Assembly: GCA_020349865.1 (NCBI GenBank) | Contig: CP070700.1 | Coordinates: forward strand, 735,732-742,528 | Source of the DNA: Desulfobacteraceae bacterium | GTDB taxonomy: Bacteria > Desulfobacterota > DSM-4660 > Desulfatiglandales > Desulfatiglandaceae | Reading direction: 5' to 3' | Length of the DNA stretch: 6,797 bases | Shown: positions 1 through 5,280 of the stretch, one piece after another | Numbering within the stretch: position 1 is the first letter of the stretch | Layout: each line of letters opens with the position of its first letter | Program-made: the position numbers and the translations under genes | The notes under the pieces: model-generated | Databases searched by the model: none | What the model was told of the DNA's origin: nothing | Seen by the model: the letters and a program-made list of their open reading frames with translations, nothing else

Positions 1-146
1 CAGCCCAAACCCTGAAGGTTTCAAAAAATACTATTTACCGTCAACTTAAAGAGGGAAGTCTTAGAGGTCTAAAAATCGGATGCCGGTGGCGAGTTTTGCT
101 GAGTCCTCAAGGAAAGACCGAAGGTTCTGAAAGGGGGAATAGCTGA
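1..146 (+). CDS. Excisionase/MerR-type helix-turn-helix DNA-binding protein (3' part only)
   Basis: The 5' end lies outside the window. Reading from base 3 gives 47 residues, beginning AQTLKVSKNTIYRQLKEG and ending at TGA 144-146. The pattern 'L-x-V-S-x-x-T-I-Y-R-x-L-x-x-G' followed by 'GLKIGCRWRV' is the signature of the excisionase-like HTH_17 domain: a recognition helix followed by a wing ending in G-x-R-W-R-[IV]. About 15 residues after the wing are hydrophilic and look like a short tail, so the whole protein is probably small. The family binds DNA as a transcription factor or as a recombination directionality factor; which applies here cannot be told from the fragment. Its stop codon overlaps the ATG of the downstream ATPase gene by one base (TGATG), so the two are almost certainly co-transcribed and translationally coupled. 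There is no integrase in view, so a role in excision is not supported. Confidence 0.8.
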   Translation, partial: AQTLKVSKNTIYRQLKEGSLRGLKIGCRWRVLLSPQGKTEGSERGNS

Positions 147-1630
147 TGTACTATGAATATTGGGGGATGCACAAGGCGCCTTTTGATAATGTGCCGGATC
201 CAACTCTCTACTGGGATCAAAACAACTCTTTGGAAGATGCAATATGTGAAGTATTGTTTGCAATAGAGGAAGGAAATGATTGTTTGGCAGTAATCGTTGG
301 AGATATCGGAACCGGAAAAACTCTGGGTTTGAGGGTTATTTTAAACGAACTGGATCCGGAGAAATATCGCATTGCCTTTGTCACCAACCCTGACCTGTCT
401 TTGATTCAGTTTATGAGAGAAATAAACGGACAATTGCTTAATAAAAAATGCGAAACACGATTCAAAGACGAACTTATGGAAGAGTTCAATACAATCCTTT
501 TTGATTGTACCAATCAAGGGCAAACAGTGGTTGTTTTTGTCGATGAGGCCAATGTGATGACCACTGATAAACTTCATAATTTACGTCTCTTGACTAATTT
601 ACAAGAGGACCAGCGGAATATGGTTATCTTTGTGCTCGCTGGTCAGCCTGAGTTGGGTAAAAAATTGGAATCAAAAGCACTGGAAAATCTTTTTCAAAGA
701 GTAGGTGTATATTGCCGTATTAAGGGTTTATCGGGACCGGAAGAGGTAAAAGAATACATACAGCATCGTCTCACAGCATGTGGCGGGTCGCCCGATATTT
801 TTGCCGAAGAGGTTTACAAGACTATCTGGGAAAATTCTCGCGGAGTGCCGCGACTGATCAACAAGCTTGCCAAGATTGCCTTAAAGGCCGGCGAAACCAA
901 TCAAGTCCAAAAAATCGATAATAAAATAGCGAATTCTGTGTCATCGATGTTTAAACGTGAAAAACAGTCTATCGAAGAAGATCTTGATAAAGAGGCGGCC
1001 TCTCAAGCAAAACAAATGGAAGAAGAAATCCAGGCTGTAGCTTCAAATCTCGATCGGGGGAGAACCTTCCATATGAAAGATAATGAGGGGGAAGATTCCT
1101 CACAGGACCAAAGAGGTAGTCAATATGCAGATCCGGGAAAATCCGCAAGGCTTGAGCGAGGGAAAGATTTAAAAGAGATACAGGATGTCATCTCAACCTT
1201 TGAACAAAAGCCTGCACCCGATGGAGGGGCAAAGAAATCGGGTCCCTCGCTCCCGAGAAGATTGGATGTGTCTGAAATTCGAGCAAAGATAGCGGCGCTT
1301 GAGGCCAGACGATCAAGACCTGAACAAGATATTCAGCAAGGGAATCTTCAAGCCCCTTCATCAATTCGTAATCACAAGCAATCCTCACCGGAAGCAGAGA
1401 TGGTTGATTTTATAAAGGGGCTTCCGTCCTATCTTCGTGATGAATTGAAGCTGATGAAAGATGATCAATTGATGGATCTAGCTGGGAAAATAGCTGTACC
1501 ATATATTGAAAAGACATACCCGCAAAAATCAATCGAAGATCCTGTAGTCCTTTGGGAAAATGTCAAAGGCCGTGTTTTTACTGCCCTCAAGTCCATCCAG
1601 AGCAACAGAGGATCCGGCTTGCCTTCATAA
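146..1630 (+). CDS. ExeA/GspA-like AAA+ ATPase without membrane or peptidoglycan-binding domain
   Basis: The 494-residue protein opens with the family start 'MYYEYWGMHKAPFDNVPDP', which matches the 'F-G-x-x-x-x-P-F-x-x-x-P-D-P' head of ExeA/GspA ATPases. The Walker A motif is GDIGTGKT (52-59) and the Walker B is VVVFVDEA (128-135). A sensor 1-like LAGQPEL (164-170), an arginine-bearing QRVGVYCRI (184-192) and a sensor 2-like GVPRLINKL (233-241) follow, so the ATPase core (about 1-265) is intact. ExeA from Aeromonas continues into a transmembrane helix and a peptidoglycan-binding domain. Here residues 270-494 contain no hydrophobic segment: 270-350 is charged and probably coiled, 351-415 is low-complexity, and 416-488 looks like a small folded helical domain. 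The protein is therefore predicted to be cytoplasmic. The start is ATG 146, with GGGGG at 133-137 eight bases upstream. Related ATPases serve type II secretion, MSHA pili (MshM) or transposition (TniB/TnsC-like). No secretion gene is visible here, so the role is open. Confidence 0.88.
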   Translation: MYYEYWGMHKAPFDNVPDPTLYWDQNNSLEDAICEVLFAIEEGNDCLAVIVGDIGTGKTLGLRVILNELDPEKYRIAFVTNPDLSLIQFMREINGQLLNKKCETRFKDELMEEFNTILFDCTNQGQTVVVFVDEANVMTTDKLHNLRLLTNLQEDQRNMVIFVLAGQPELGKKLESKALENLFQRVGVYCRIKGLSGPEEVKEYIQHRLTACGGSPDIFAEEVYKTIWENSRGVPRLINKLAKIALKAGETNQVQKIDNKIANSVSSMFKREKQSIEEDLDKEAASQAKQMEEEIQAVASNLDRGRTFHMKDNEGEDSSQDQRGSQYADPGKSARLERGKDLKEIQDVISTFEQKPAPDGGAKKSGPSLPRRLDVSEIRAKIAALEARRSRPEQDIQQGNLQAPSSIRNHKQSSPEAEMVDFIKGLPSYLRDELKLMKDDQLMDLAGKIAVPYIEKTYPQKSIEDPVVLWENVKGRVFTALKSIQSNRGSGLPS

Positions 1631-1667
1631 AAAGAGACTAAATAAAAAGTTTTATATATATTTAAAT

Positions 1668-1698
1668 TTAACCCGGCTGCAAGACACAGCCGGGTTAA
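1668..1698. terminator. Hairpin terminator between convergent genes
   Basis: TTAACCCGGCTG (1668-1679) pairs perfectly with CAGCCGGGTTAA (1687-1698) around a 7-base loop, giving a 12-bp GC-rich stem. It lies between the ATPase stop (1630) and the stop of the minus-strand metallo-hydrolase (1703), 4 bases beyond the latter. On the minus strand the stem is followed by an A/T-rich run that includes short T tracts, so it fits best as the terminator of the hydrolase gene. On the plus strand no T run follows, so termination of the ATPase operon there would be less efficient. Confidence 0.75.
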
Positions 1699-1702
1699 TA
1701 GT

Positions 1703-2713
1703 CTATACTGCCTTAAAAGCCGCTTCAGCCTCTTTATAGAGGAGATCTAATCTGTCTTGATATCTGGGGGAAAAATGGAAGGGGATGATTTTCCTTGCAC
1801 CTGCTTCTCTTGCAATCAGCCCGGCCTGATGTGCTGTAAGGTGGTGTTTTTTTTCAGCTATATCCCTATCTTCTTCCAGGAAAGCCGCTTCGCAGAAAAG
1901 GTAATCTGCACCCTTTGCAAAGGGGATTAATATGGATAAGTTTTTGGGAGTATATCCTATATCAACAATATAGACAATCTTATGACCACGGGAAACGCTG
2001 TATAGGTCTTTTCCCTTAATCCAGCTCAGGGTTCTTTTTCTCCCTTGCATACCTTTGGCTTTATTATCCGGGATCACTAAAGGAAACTCATCCGGCCTTT
2101 CCTCTCTAACCGCTTTTTTGAGTTGATTTAACCATGGGCCGGCTGGGAGGCCCAAGATGTCCAGCCTGTCTTTTTTAATATTGATATGAAACCTCTCTTC
2201 AAAGCAAAAAGCCAGGCATGGGGTACTATGATCAAGAAGCAAGGCGCGAACGCCGAACTCTTCTTCATCAATAAGGATTTGGGTAAAAGGAGTGGCTTCT
2301 GAAATATCTTCCTGTTTAAAGACGTTATGGCACCTAAATATTGCACGTTCCAAATGATCCGGATGTATCTCCACAACCATGATCTCGAATTTGTAATCAT
2401 AATTTTCCACTAGGTCCCATGTATAAGCAGAAAGCTTTCCTGCTACATTTGAGATTATCATTGGCGGCCCATAGATAGTAAGCAGCTTATCACGACCTAA
2501 AAAGAGCCTCAGCATATGATCCAAACCTATAAAGTGATCCATATGGGTATGAGAAACAAATACTTCCGTAATTTTGTGTATTTCTCGGGTTGAGAGTGTA
2601 GTGATATCCCCTATATCGAACAGGAGGGCCCGCCTCTGATATAAAAAGTCTATATATAGGGCCGGGTCCTGAAAAGGGCCATTTACAAGTTTTGGGTGAA
2701 AGCAAGGAGTCAT
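1703..2713 (-). CDS. RNase Z-like metallo-beta-lactamase-fold hydrolase
   Basis: The protein has 336 residues and a full set of metal-site motifs. They are HTHMDH (H55, H57, D59, H60), LLLDHSTP (H162), an aspartate in VYIVDIGYTP (D251) where RNase Z has its GDT bridging Asp, HLTAHQA (residues 291-297, equivalent to the HST/HEAT loop), and FHFSPRY (H313). The segment LPAGPWLNQLK (189-199) matches the 'GP...K' region that follows the tRNA-binding exosite in ElaC. In RNase Z these motifs cleave the 3' trailer of tRNA precursors or hydrolyse phosphodiesters. The usual N-terminal 'FLGTG' strand is absent; the protein instead opens 'MTPCFHPKLVNGPFQDPALYIDF', as I recall for a deltaproteobacterial subfamily, so this is not a truncation. 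The in-frame codons just upstream are TGA TAA, which fixes ATG 2713 as the first possible start, but no ribosome-binding site lies at normal spacing. It stands alone, convergent with the ATPase operon. The fold is certain; the tRNA substrate is likely but unproven. Confidence 0.88.
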   Translation of the reverse strand: MTPCFHPKLVNGPFQDPALYIDFLYQRRALLFDIGDITTLSTREIHKITEVFVSHTHMDHFIGLDHMLRLFLGRDKLLTIYGPPMIISNVAGKLSAYTWDLVENYDYKFEIMVVEIHPDHLERAIFRCHNVFKQEDISEATPFTQILIDEEEFGVRALLLDHSTPCLAFCFEERFHINIKKDRLDILGLPAGPWLNQLKKAVREERPDEFPLVIPDNKAKGMQGRKRTLSWIKGKDLYSVSRGHKIVYIVDIGYTPKNLSILIPFAKGADYLFCEAAFLEEDRDIAEKKHHLTAHQAGLIAREAGARKIIPFHFSPRYQDRLDLLYKEAEAAFKAV

Positions 2714-2851
2714 ATATTGTAATTATCATAAATGTCCTTTATTTTCAAACTTTAACCATTTGTGGTAACCTATTAGTAAGTAATGTTTTCTTTTGAAGAA
2801 CGTCTTACAAATAACAAATTAAATGGTTTTTTTAATAGAGAGATATTTATA

Positions 2852-2880
2852 TTCAATATTATATAAGATTTTTTTATATT
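2852..2880 (+). promoter_or_regulatory. Candidate sigma70-type promoter for the secreted Tyr/Asn/Gly-rich protein
   Basis: TTCAAT (2852-2857, 3 of 6 against TTGACA) is followed after 17 bases by TATATT (2875-2880, 5 of 6 against TATAAT). Transcription would begin near 2887, about 34 bases before the chosen start codon. The region is so AT-rich that chance matches are likely, so this is tentative. Confidence 0.3.
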
Positions 2881-2887
2881 AATATAG

Positions 2888-2902
2888 CTTGAATCATTCA
2901 AG
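2888..2902. repeat. Perfect 15-base inverted repeat, possible operator or leader hairpin
   Basis: CTTGAA (2888-2893) and TTCAAG (2897-2902) are exact inverted copies around a TCA centre. The repeat lies just downstream of the candidate promoter and 5 bases before the GGAGG ribosome-binding site (2908-2912). It could be a repressor operator at the transcription start, or a small hairpin next to the ribosome-binding site. No known operator consensus is recognised. Confidence 0.45.
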
Positions 2903-2920
2903 ACTATGGAGGACATTAAA

Positions 2921-3487
2921 ATGAACATTATATTTTTTAAAAAACGAATCAATTATCAAATATTGATAATCCTTTTCTCAGCCTTATTTCTTGTCTGCCT
3001 TGCCAGGCCTGCGGCATCATTTTGGGGGCCGCCCCCAATCCCGACCTGGACCAGTAATATCAATGTGGGCCAGAATAATTTGTGGGGAGGATATAATTAT
3101 AATGACTTTCAAAGACTTTCAAACCCTTATATGTTTGGCCCTGCAATAGGGATTTATTATCCCTATAATACGATGTTTAACATATACGACCGAATGTATG
3201 GCTACAATGCTGGCTCTATGGGCTTCTACAATACGGGTGCCGGTCAGCAGGATGTAAATTCCATTGGTTATCCTTTACCCTATGCCTTTACAAATCAGAT
3301 GGGATGGATAAACCAGGCAGGATTTATGGGTTATCCGCCAGTCGGAAATATGGGGAATATCTATAATATCTCTTACGATCCAGGGGCCTTTACCTTCGAC
3401 CTGGGGATGGATGCCTATTACACAGGTATCGGAAATTTCTGGAGACAGGTTTTTCAAGACCTGAAGGAAGGGGAAAAAGAGAAATAA
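2921..3487 (+). CDS. Exported Tyr/Asn/Gly-rich protein of unknown function
   Basis: An ATG at 2906 is in frame, but the GGAGG at 2908-2912 lies inside that extension and sits 8 bases before ATG 2921, so 2921 is the better start (188 residues). The N-terminus is a classic Sec signal: basic n-region with KKR at residues 7-9, hydrophobic core at about 13-28, and likely signal peptidase I cleavage after ARPAAS (28-33). The only cysteine (26) is within the signal, and the preceding residues do not make a lipobox. The mature part (about 155 residues) has 17 Tyr, about 22 Gly and 18 Asn, with recurring aromatic patches such as GGYNYND, GIYYPYN, RMYGYNAG, GFYNTG and MDAYYTG. It has no clear repeat unit and no transmembrane helix, and ends in a charged KEGEKEK tail. 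The composition suggests a surface, extracellular or envelope structural protein; this is inference. I recognise no family. Its stop is 7 bases from that of the convergent cytochrome gene. Confidence 0.8.
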   Translation: MNIIFFKKRINYQILIILFSALFLVCLARPAASFWGPPPIPTWTSNINVGQNNLWGGYNYNDFQRLSNPYMFGPAIGIYYPYNTMFNIYDRMYGYNAGSMGFYNTGAGQQDVNSIGYPLPYAFTNQMGWINQAGFMGYPPVGNMGNIYNISYDPGAFTFDLGMDAYYTGIGNFWRQVFQDLKEGEKEK

Positions 3488-3496
3488 AATTTCTCT
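3478..3496. repeat. Inverted repeat spanning the stops of two convergent genes
   Basis: AGAGAAAT (3478-3485) and ATTTCTCT (3489-3496) form an exact 8-bp AT-rich inverted repeat with a 3-base centre. It covers the TAA of the secreted-protein gene (3485-3487) and most of the TAG of the cytochrome gene (3495-3497, minus strand). Only 7 bases separate the genes, so this is the only candidate transcription end signal between them. The stem is weak and has no strong T run on either side, so terminator function is doubtful. Confidence 0.35.
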
Positions 3497-4904
3497 AAGG
3501 GTTTGAAATGGTGAATTCTTTAATTGCCATATCTATTACTGGGATCGTTGTTGATGAGCCGGGCAAAAGCTCATCCAACAGGGATTGAGGGAATCCCCTA
3601 TAGTGTAAAACTATTTTTGCCTTAAGGGGCCATGCGCCACCTTCGGGAATTTTGAATTCAAAGTCTTTCATTACCTCTCCCTTTGGAGGGATGGTGTTAT
3701 CCGACTTAAATGCCTCAATTGCCCATGGGCTATAGGTAGAGCGGCCATTTTTATCCACTGCTTCTACTCCGAAACATATGGTCCCTTCTGGGAGTCTCCC
3801 TTTATTGTCAAGCCTCCCGGAATGTAATATCTCAACACCATTTTTGTCGGAGATAGAAACCTCCAGCCATACCTGCCTGAATCCTGGCATCCCGGTTGGA
3901 AGATTGTGTCCGGCCCTCTCATTATAAACCTTGACCCTGAGCACTCCCTTCCCTTCAGCGGCTAGAGTTTCAGCTTCCAACCTGGCAGCATCCTTTAATC
4001 GTTTTTCCGCATCCCTCACGTGCCGGCTTGACGGCGCCCCTTTTTTGATGACAGGGCTGCCCCCTACAAACTTGTGCTCATGGATGTTCTCCCGTTTTGG
4101 CCCCAGTGTAGATGCTTTGCCGGGATTTTGGGGTTTATCCAGCTTGTCTGCTGCCTCAATGGCCAGCTTAACAGGCATCATATGGCAATCCTGGCATACA
4201 ATCCCCTTCTGTGCATAAACAGATCCCTTCCACTCCTCGTATGTCTTAATGATCTTGAAACCGGATTCATGGGAGTAAAAATTGTGGCAGTTTGCACAAA
4301 ATTCTGATTCTGTATGGAGCTTCAGAAAGGCGGATTCATGGAATTTTGATTCGCAGTTATCTATAGGCCCTGTTTTTAAATTGCCTGGTCGGATAAGGAA
4401 AGAGGCATTGTGGGGGGATTTTATCCTTGCACACTCATAGGTAGAATCGGCGACTGTGTGGCAAAAATCGCAGTATATTCCATGTTTGCTGATATCCTTC
4501 GCATTGGGTTCATCTTCGGGGGCCTTTACATCAAGGGTTAACAAACCAATGGGTGCATGACAGCCCATGCATAACTCATTGATCTTGCCTTTTGTCTCCT
4601 TTGATCCCATTTTCCACATTGCTAAAAAGATGGGGTCCTCAAAGGCATGGGAATGGGAAGATCCCTCCCATTGCTTGAGTGTTAAAATATGGCATGCCCT
4701 GCAAGACTTGGGTTCCTTAAAGTCTGTGATGTTCGCCGGACCTTCGATTGAAGTTCCAAGCAGAGATGGATAAAAGGGATATGTAAGGCCTTCACAATCT
4801 TTGGGATTTCCATGTCTTGGGAAAAATGTGATTATGAGAAGTGAAAAACAGAAAAGGGACAAAAGGGATTTTAAGGATTTTTTCAAAGATTTTTCCTTGA
4901 GCAT
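3495..4904 (-). CDS. Periplasmic pentahaem c-type cytochrome with C-terminal beta-rich domain
   Basis: The 469-residue protein has five CxxCH haem-attachment motifs: CRACH (68-72), CMGCH (112-116), CDFCH (145-149), CANCH (203-207) and CQDCH (237-241). Several other histidines could act as distal ligands, for example H84 and H86 in SSHSHAFED, H165, H189, H196, H211, H276 and H278. The N-terminus (basic residues 3-12, hydrophobic 13-28) is a Sec signal or anchor, so haem is attached in the periplasm. The spacing resembles the cytochrome c554 / multihaem cytochrome family. Residues 285-315 form a charged helical linker. Residues 320-469 carry the 'GHNLPTG' motif (332-338) and alternating hydrophobic strands, suggesting a beta-sandwich domain. 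The role is electron transfer; donor and acceptor cannot be read from the sequence, and no oxidoreductase partner lies beside it. ATG 4904 has AGAGGA about 6 bases upstream. No cytochrome maturation genes are in view. Confidence 0.88.
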   Translation of the reverse strand: MLKEKSLKKSLKSLLSLFCFSLLIITFFPRHGNPKDCEGLTYPFYPSLLGTSIEGPANITDFKEPKSCRACHILTLKQWEGSSHSHAFEDPIFLAMWKMGSKETKGKINELCMGCHAPIGLLTLDVKAPEDEPNAKDISKHGIYCDFCHTVADSTYECARIKSPHNASFLIRPGNLKTGPIDNCESKFHESAFLKLHTESEFCANCHNFYSHESGFKIIKTYEEWKGSVYAQKGIVCQDCHMMPVKLAIEAADKLDKPQNPGKASTLGPKRENIHEHKFVGGSPVIKKGAPSSRHVRDAEKRLKDAARLEAETLAAEGKGVLRVKVYNERAGHNLPTGMPGFRQVWLEVSISDKNGVEILHSGRLDNKGRLPEGTICFGVEAVDKNGRSTYSPWAIEAFKSDNTIPPKGEVMKDFEFKIPEGGAWPLKAKIVLHYRGFPQSLLDELLPGSSTTIPVIDMAIKEFTISNP

Positions 4905-4920
4905 GATTTTCCTCTTATTT

Positions 4921-4988
4921 TAAGGGAGCTTTTTCATTAAGAAATTGGTTTTAAGCATCCAATTCAAACAAATATAGTATCTCCCTTA
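4921..4988 (-). repeat. Nested inverted repeats in the cytochrome mRNA leader
   Basis: An outer pair, TAAGGGAG (4921-4928) and CTCCCTTA (4981-4988), encloses an inner pair, AATTGG (4943-4948) and CCAATT (4959-4964), all exact. On the minus strand the structure would end about 7 bases before the AGAGGA ribosome-binding site of the cytochrome gene. It could fold as a two-level stem in the leader and affect translation. A 12-codon frame (MLKTNFLMKKLP, stop) begins inside it and ends in the 3' arm, but it lacks a well-placed ribosome-binding site. No known riboswitch is recognised. Confidence 0.35.
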
Positions 4989-5137
4989 TTCTATCGGCTT
5001 TTTGAAGGTGAAAGCTTTTCGGGGCCCCCTTGTTTTTCTGAATTATCTCTTTCCGGCCTGTTTTTTTATTGACAATATAGTGAGTTGAATAACCATTTCG
5101 CGCGCAATTTACAGAGGGCATCCTGAATCAAGGCCAG

Positions 5138-5263
5138 CTAAGTGAAATCAATCGGAAGGTTTTCATCTTCTGGTATTAAAATCATTTTATGTTTAGTTTT
5201 TCTGCACAACGACCTGTATGAGCGGCGAAGTTTCAGCGTCCGCTCGACGCAATAATTGGCCAT
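5138..5263 (-). CDS. Possible small ORF, 41 residues, downstream of the FabK-like gene
   Basis: ATG at 5261-5263 is preceded by AGGA with a 6-base spacer, a good ribosome-binding site, and lies 17 bases beyond the stop of the FabK-like gene in the same direction. The frame encodes MANYCVERTLKLRRSYRS followed by a basic stretch, an LIPEDENLPIDF segment and a TAG stop at 5138-5140. The N-terminal half is basic and the C-terminal part acidic. I recognise no family. It could be a real small protein, a remnant of a larger gene, or chance; placement and ribosome-binding site are the only support. Confidence 0.3.
   Translation of the reverse strand: MANYCVERTLKLRRSYRSLCRKTKHKMILIPEDENLPIDFT
5236..5250. 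repeat. Short GC-rich inverted repeat after the FabK-like gene
   Basis: GCGTC (5236-5240) and GACGC (5246-5250) are inverted copies around CGCTC. An alternative pairing, AGCGG (5221-5225) with CCGCT (5240-5244), uses overlapping bases. It lies 31 bases beyond the FabK-like stop but has no T run on the minus strand, so it is not a standard terminator. It also falls inside the possible small ORF. Confidence 0.3.
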
Positions 5264-5280
5264 TTCTCATCCTGCATCCG

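Larger units (their letters stand above)
2714..2920. other. AT-rich divergent intergenic region
   Basis: This 207-base gap separates the start of the minus-strand hydrolase from the start of the plus-strand secreted protein. It is strongly AT-rich, especially 2811-2890, as expected for a region holding two divergent promoters. I see no coding frame with a ribosome-binding site in it. The rightward promoter candidate and the inverted repeat are listed separately. I could not find a convincing -35/-10 pair for the leftward hydrolase gene. Confidence 0.6.
4905..5280. other. Mostly non-coding gap between the cytochrome and FabK-like genes
   Basis: This 376-base stretch holds the cytochrome leader, with a nested inverted repeat (4921-4988), and a possible 41-residue minus-strand ORF (5138-5263). 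Bases 4990-5137 have runs of T and a self-complementary GGGGCCCC at about 5019-5026, but no convincing gene, terminator or tRNA. Composition becomes GC-richer from about 5200 onward, where the FabK-like gene begins, which may mark the edge of an acquired segment. Confidence 0.55.

Noticed and set aside
341..577. Antisense frames within the ATPase, hydrolase, cytochrome and FabK-like genes
   Set aside because: They lie opposite well-supported domain-coding sequence, have no family motifs, and look like chance open frames.
2906..2920. Start of the exported protein at ATG 2906
   Set aside because: The GGAGG ribosome-binding site lies within this extension and is ideally placed for ATG 2921, which also gives a cleaner signal peptide.
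5069..5074. TTGACA on the plus strand as a -35 box
   Set aside because: No -10-like hexamer lies 15-19 bases downstream and no plus-strand gene follows.
4905..5100. A clear sigma70 promoter for the cytochrome gene
   Set aside because: Hexamers such as TTGTCA and GATAAT occur on the minus strand but at a 22-base spacing; no pair had acceptable spacing and match.
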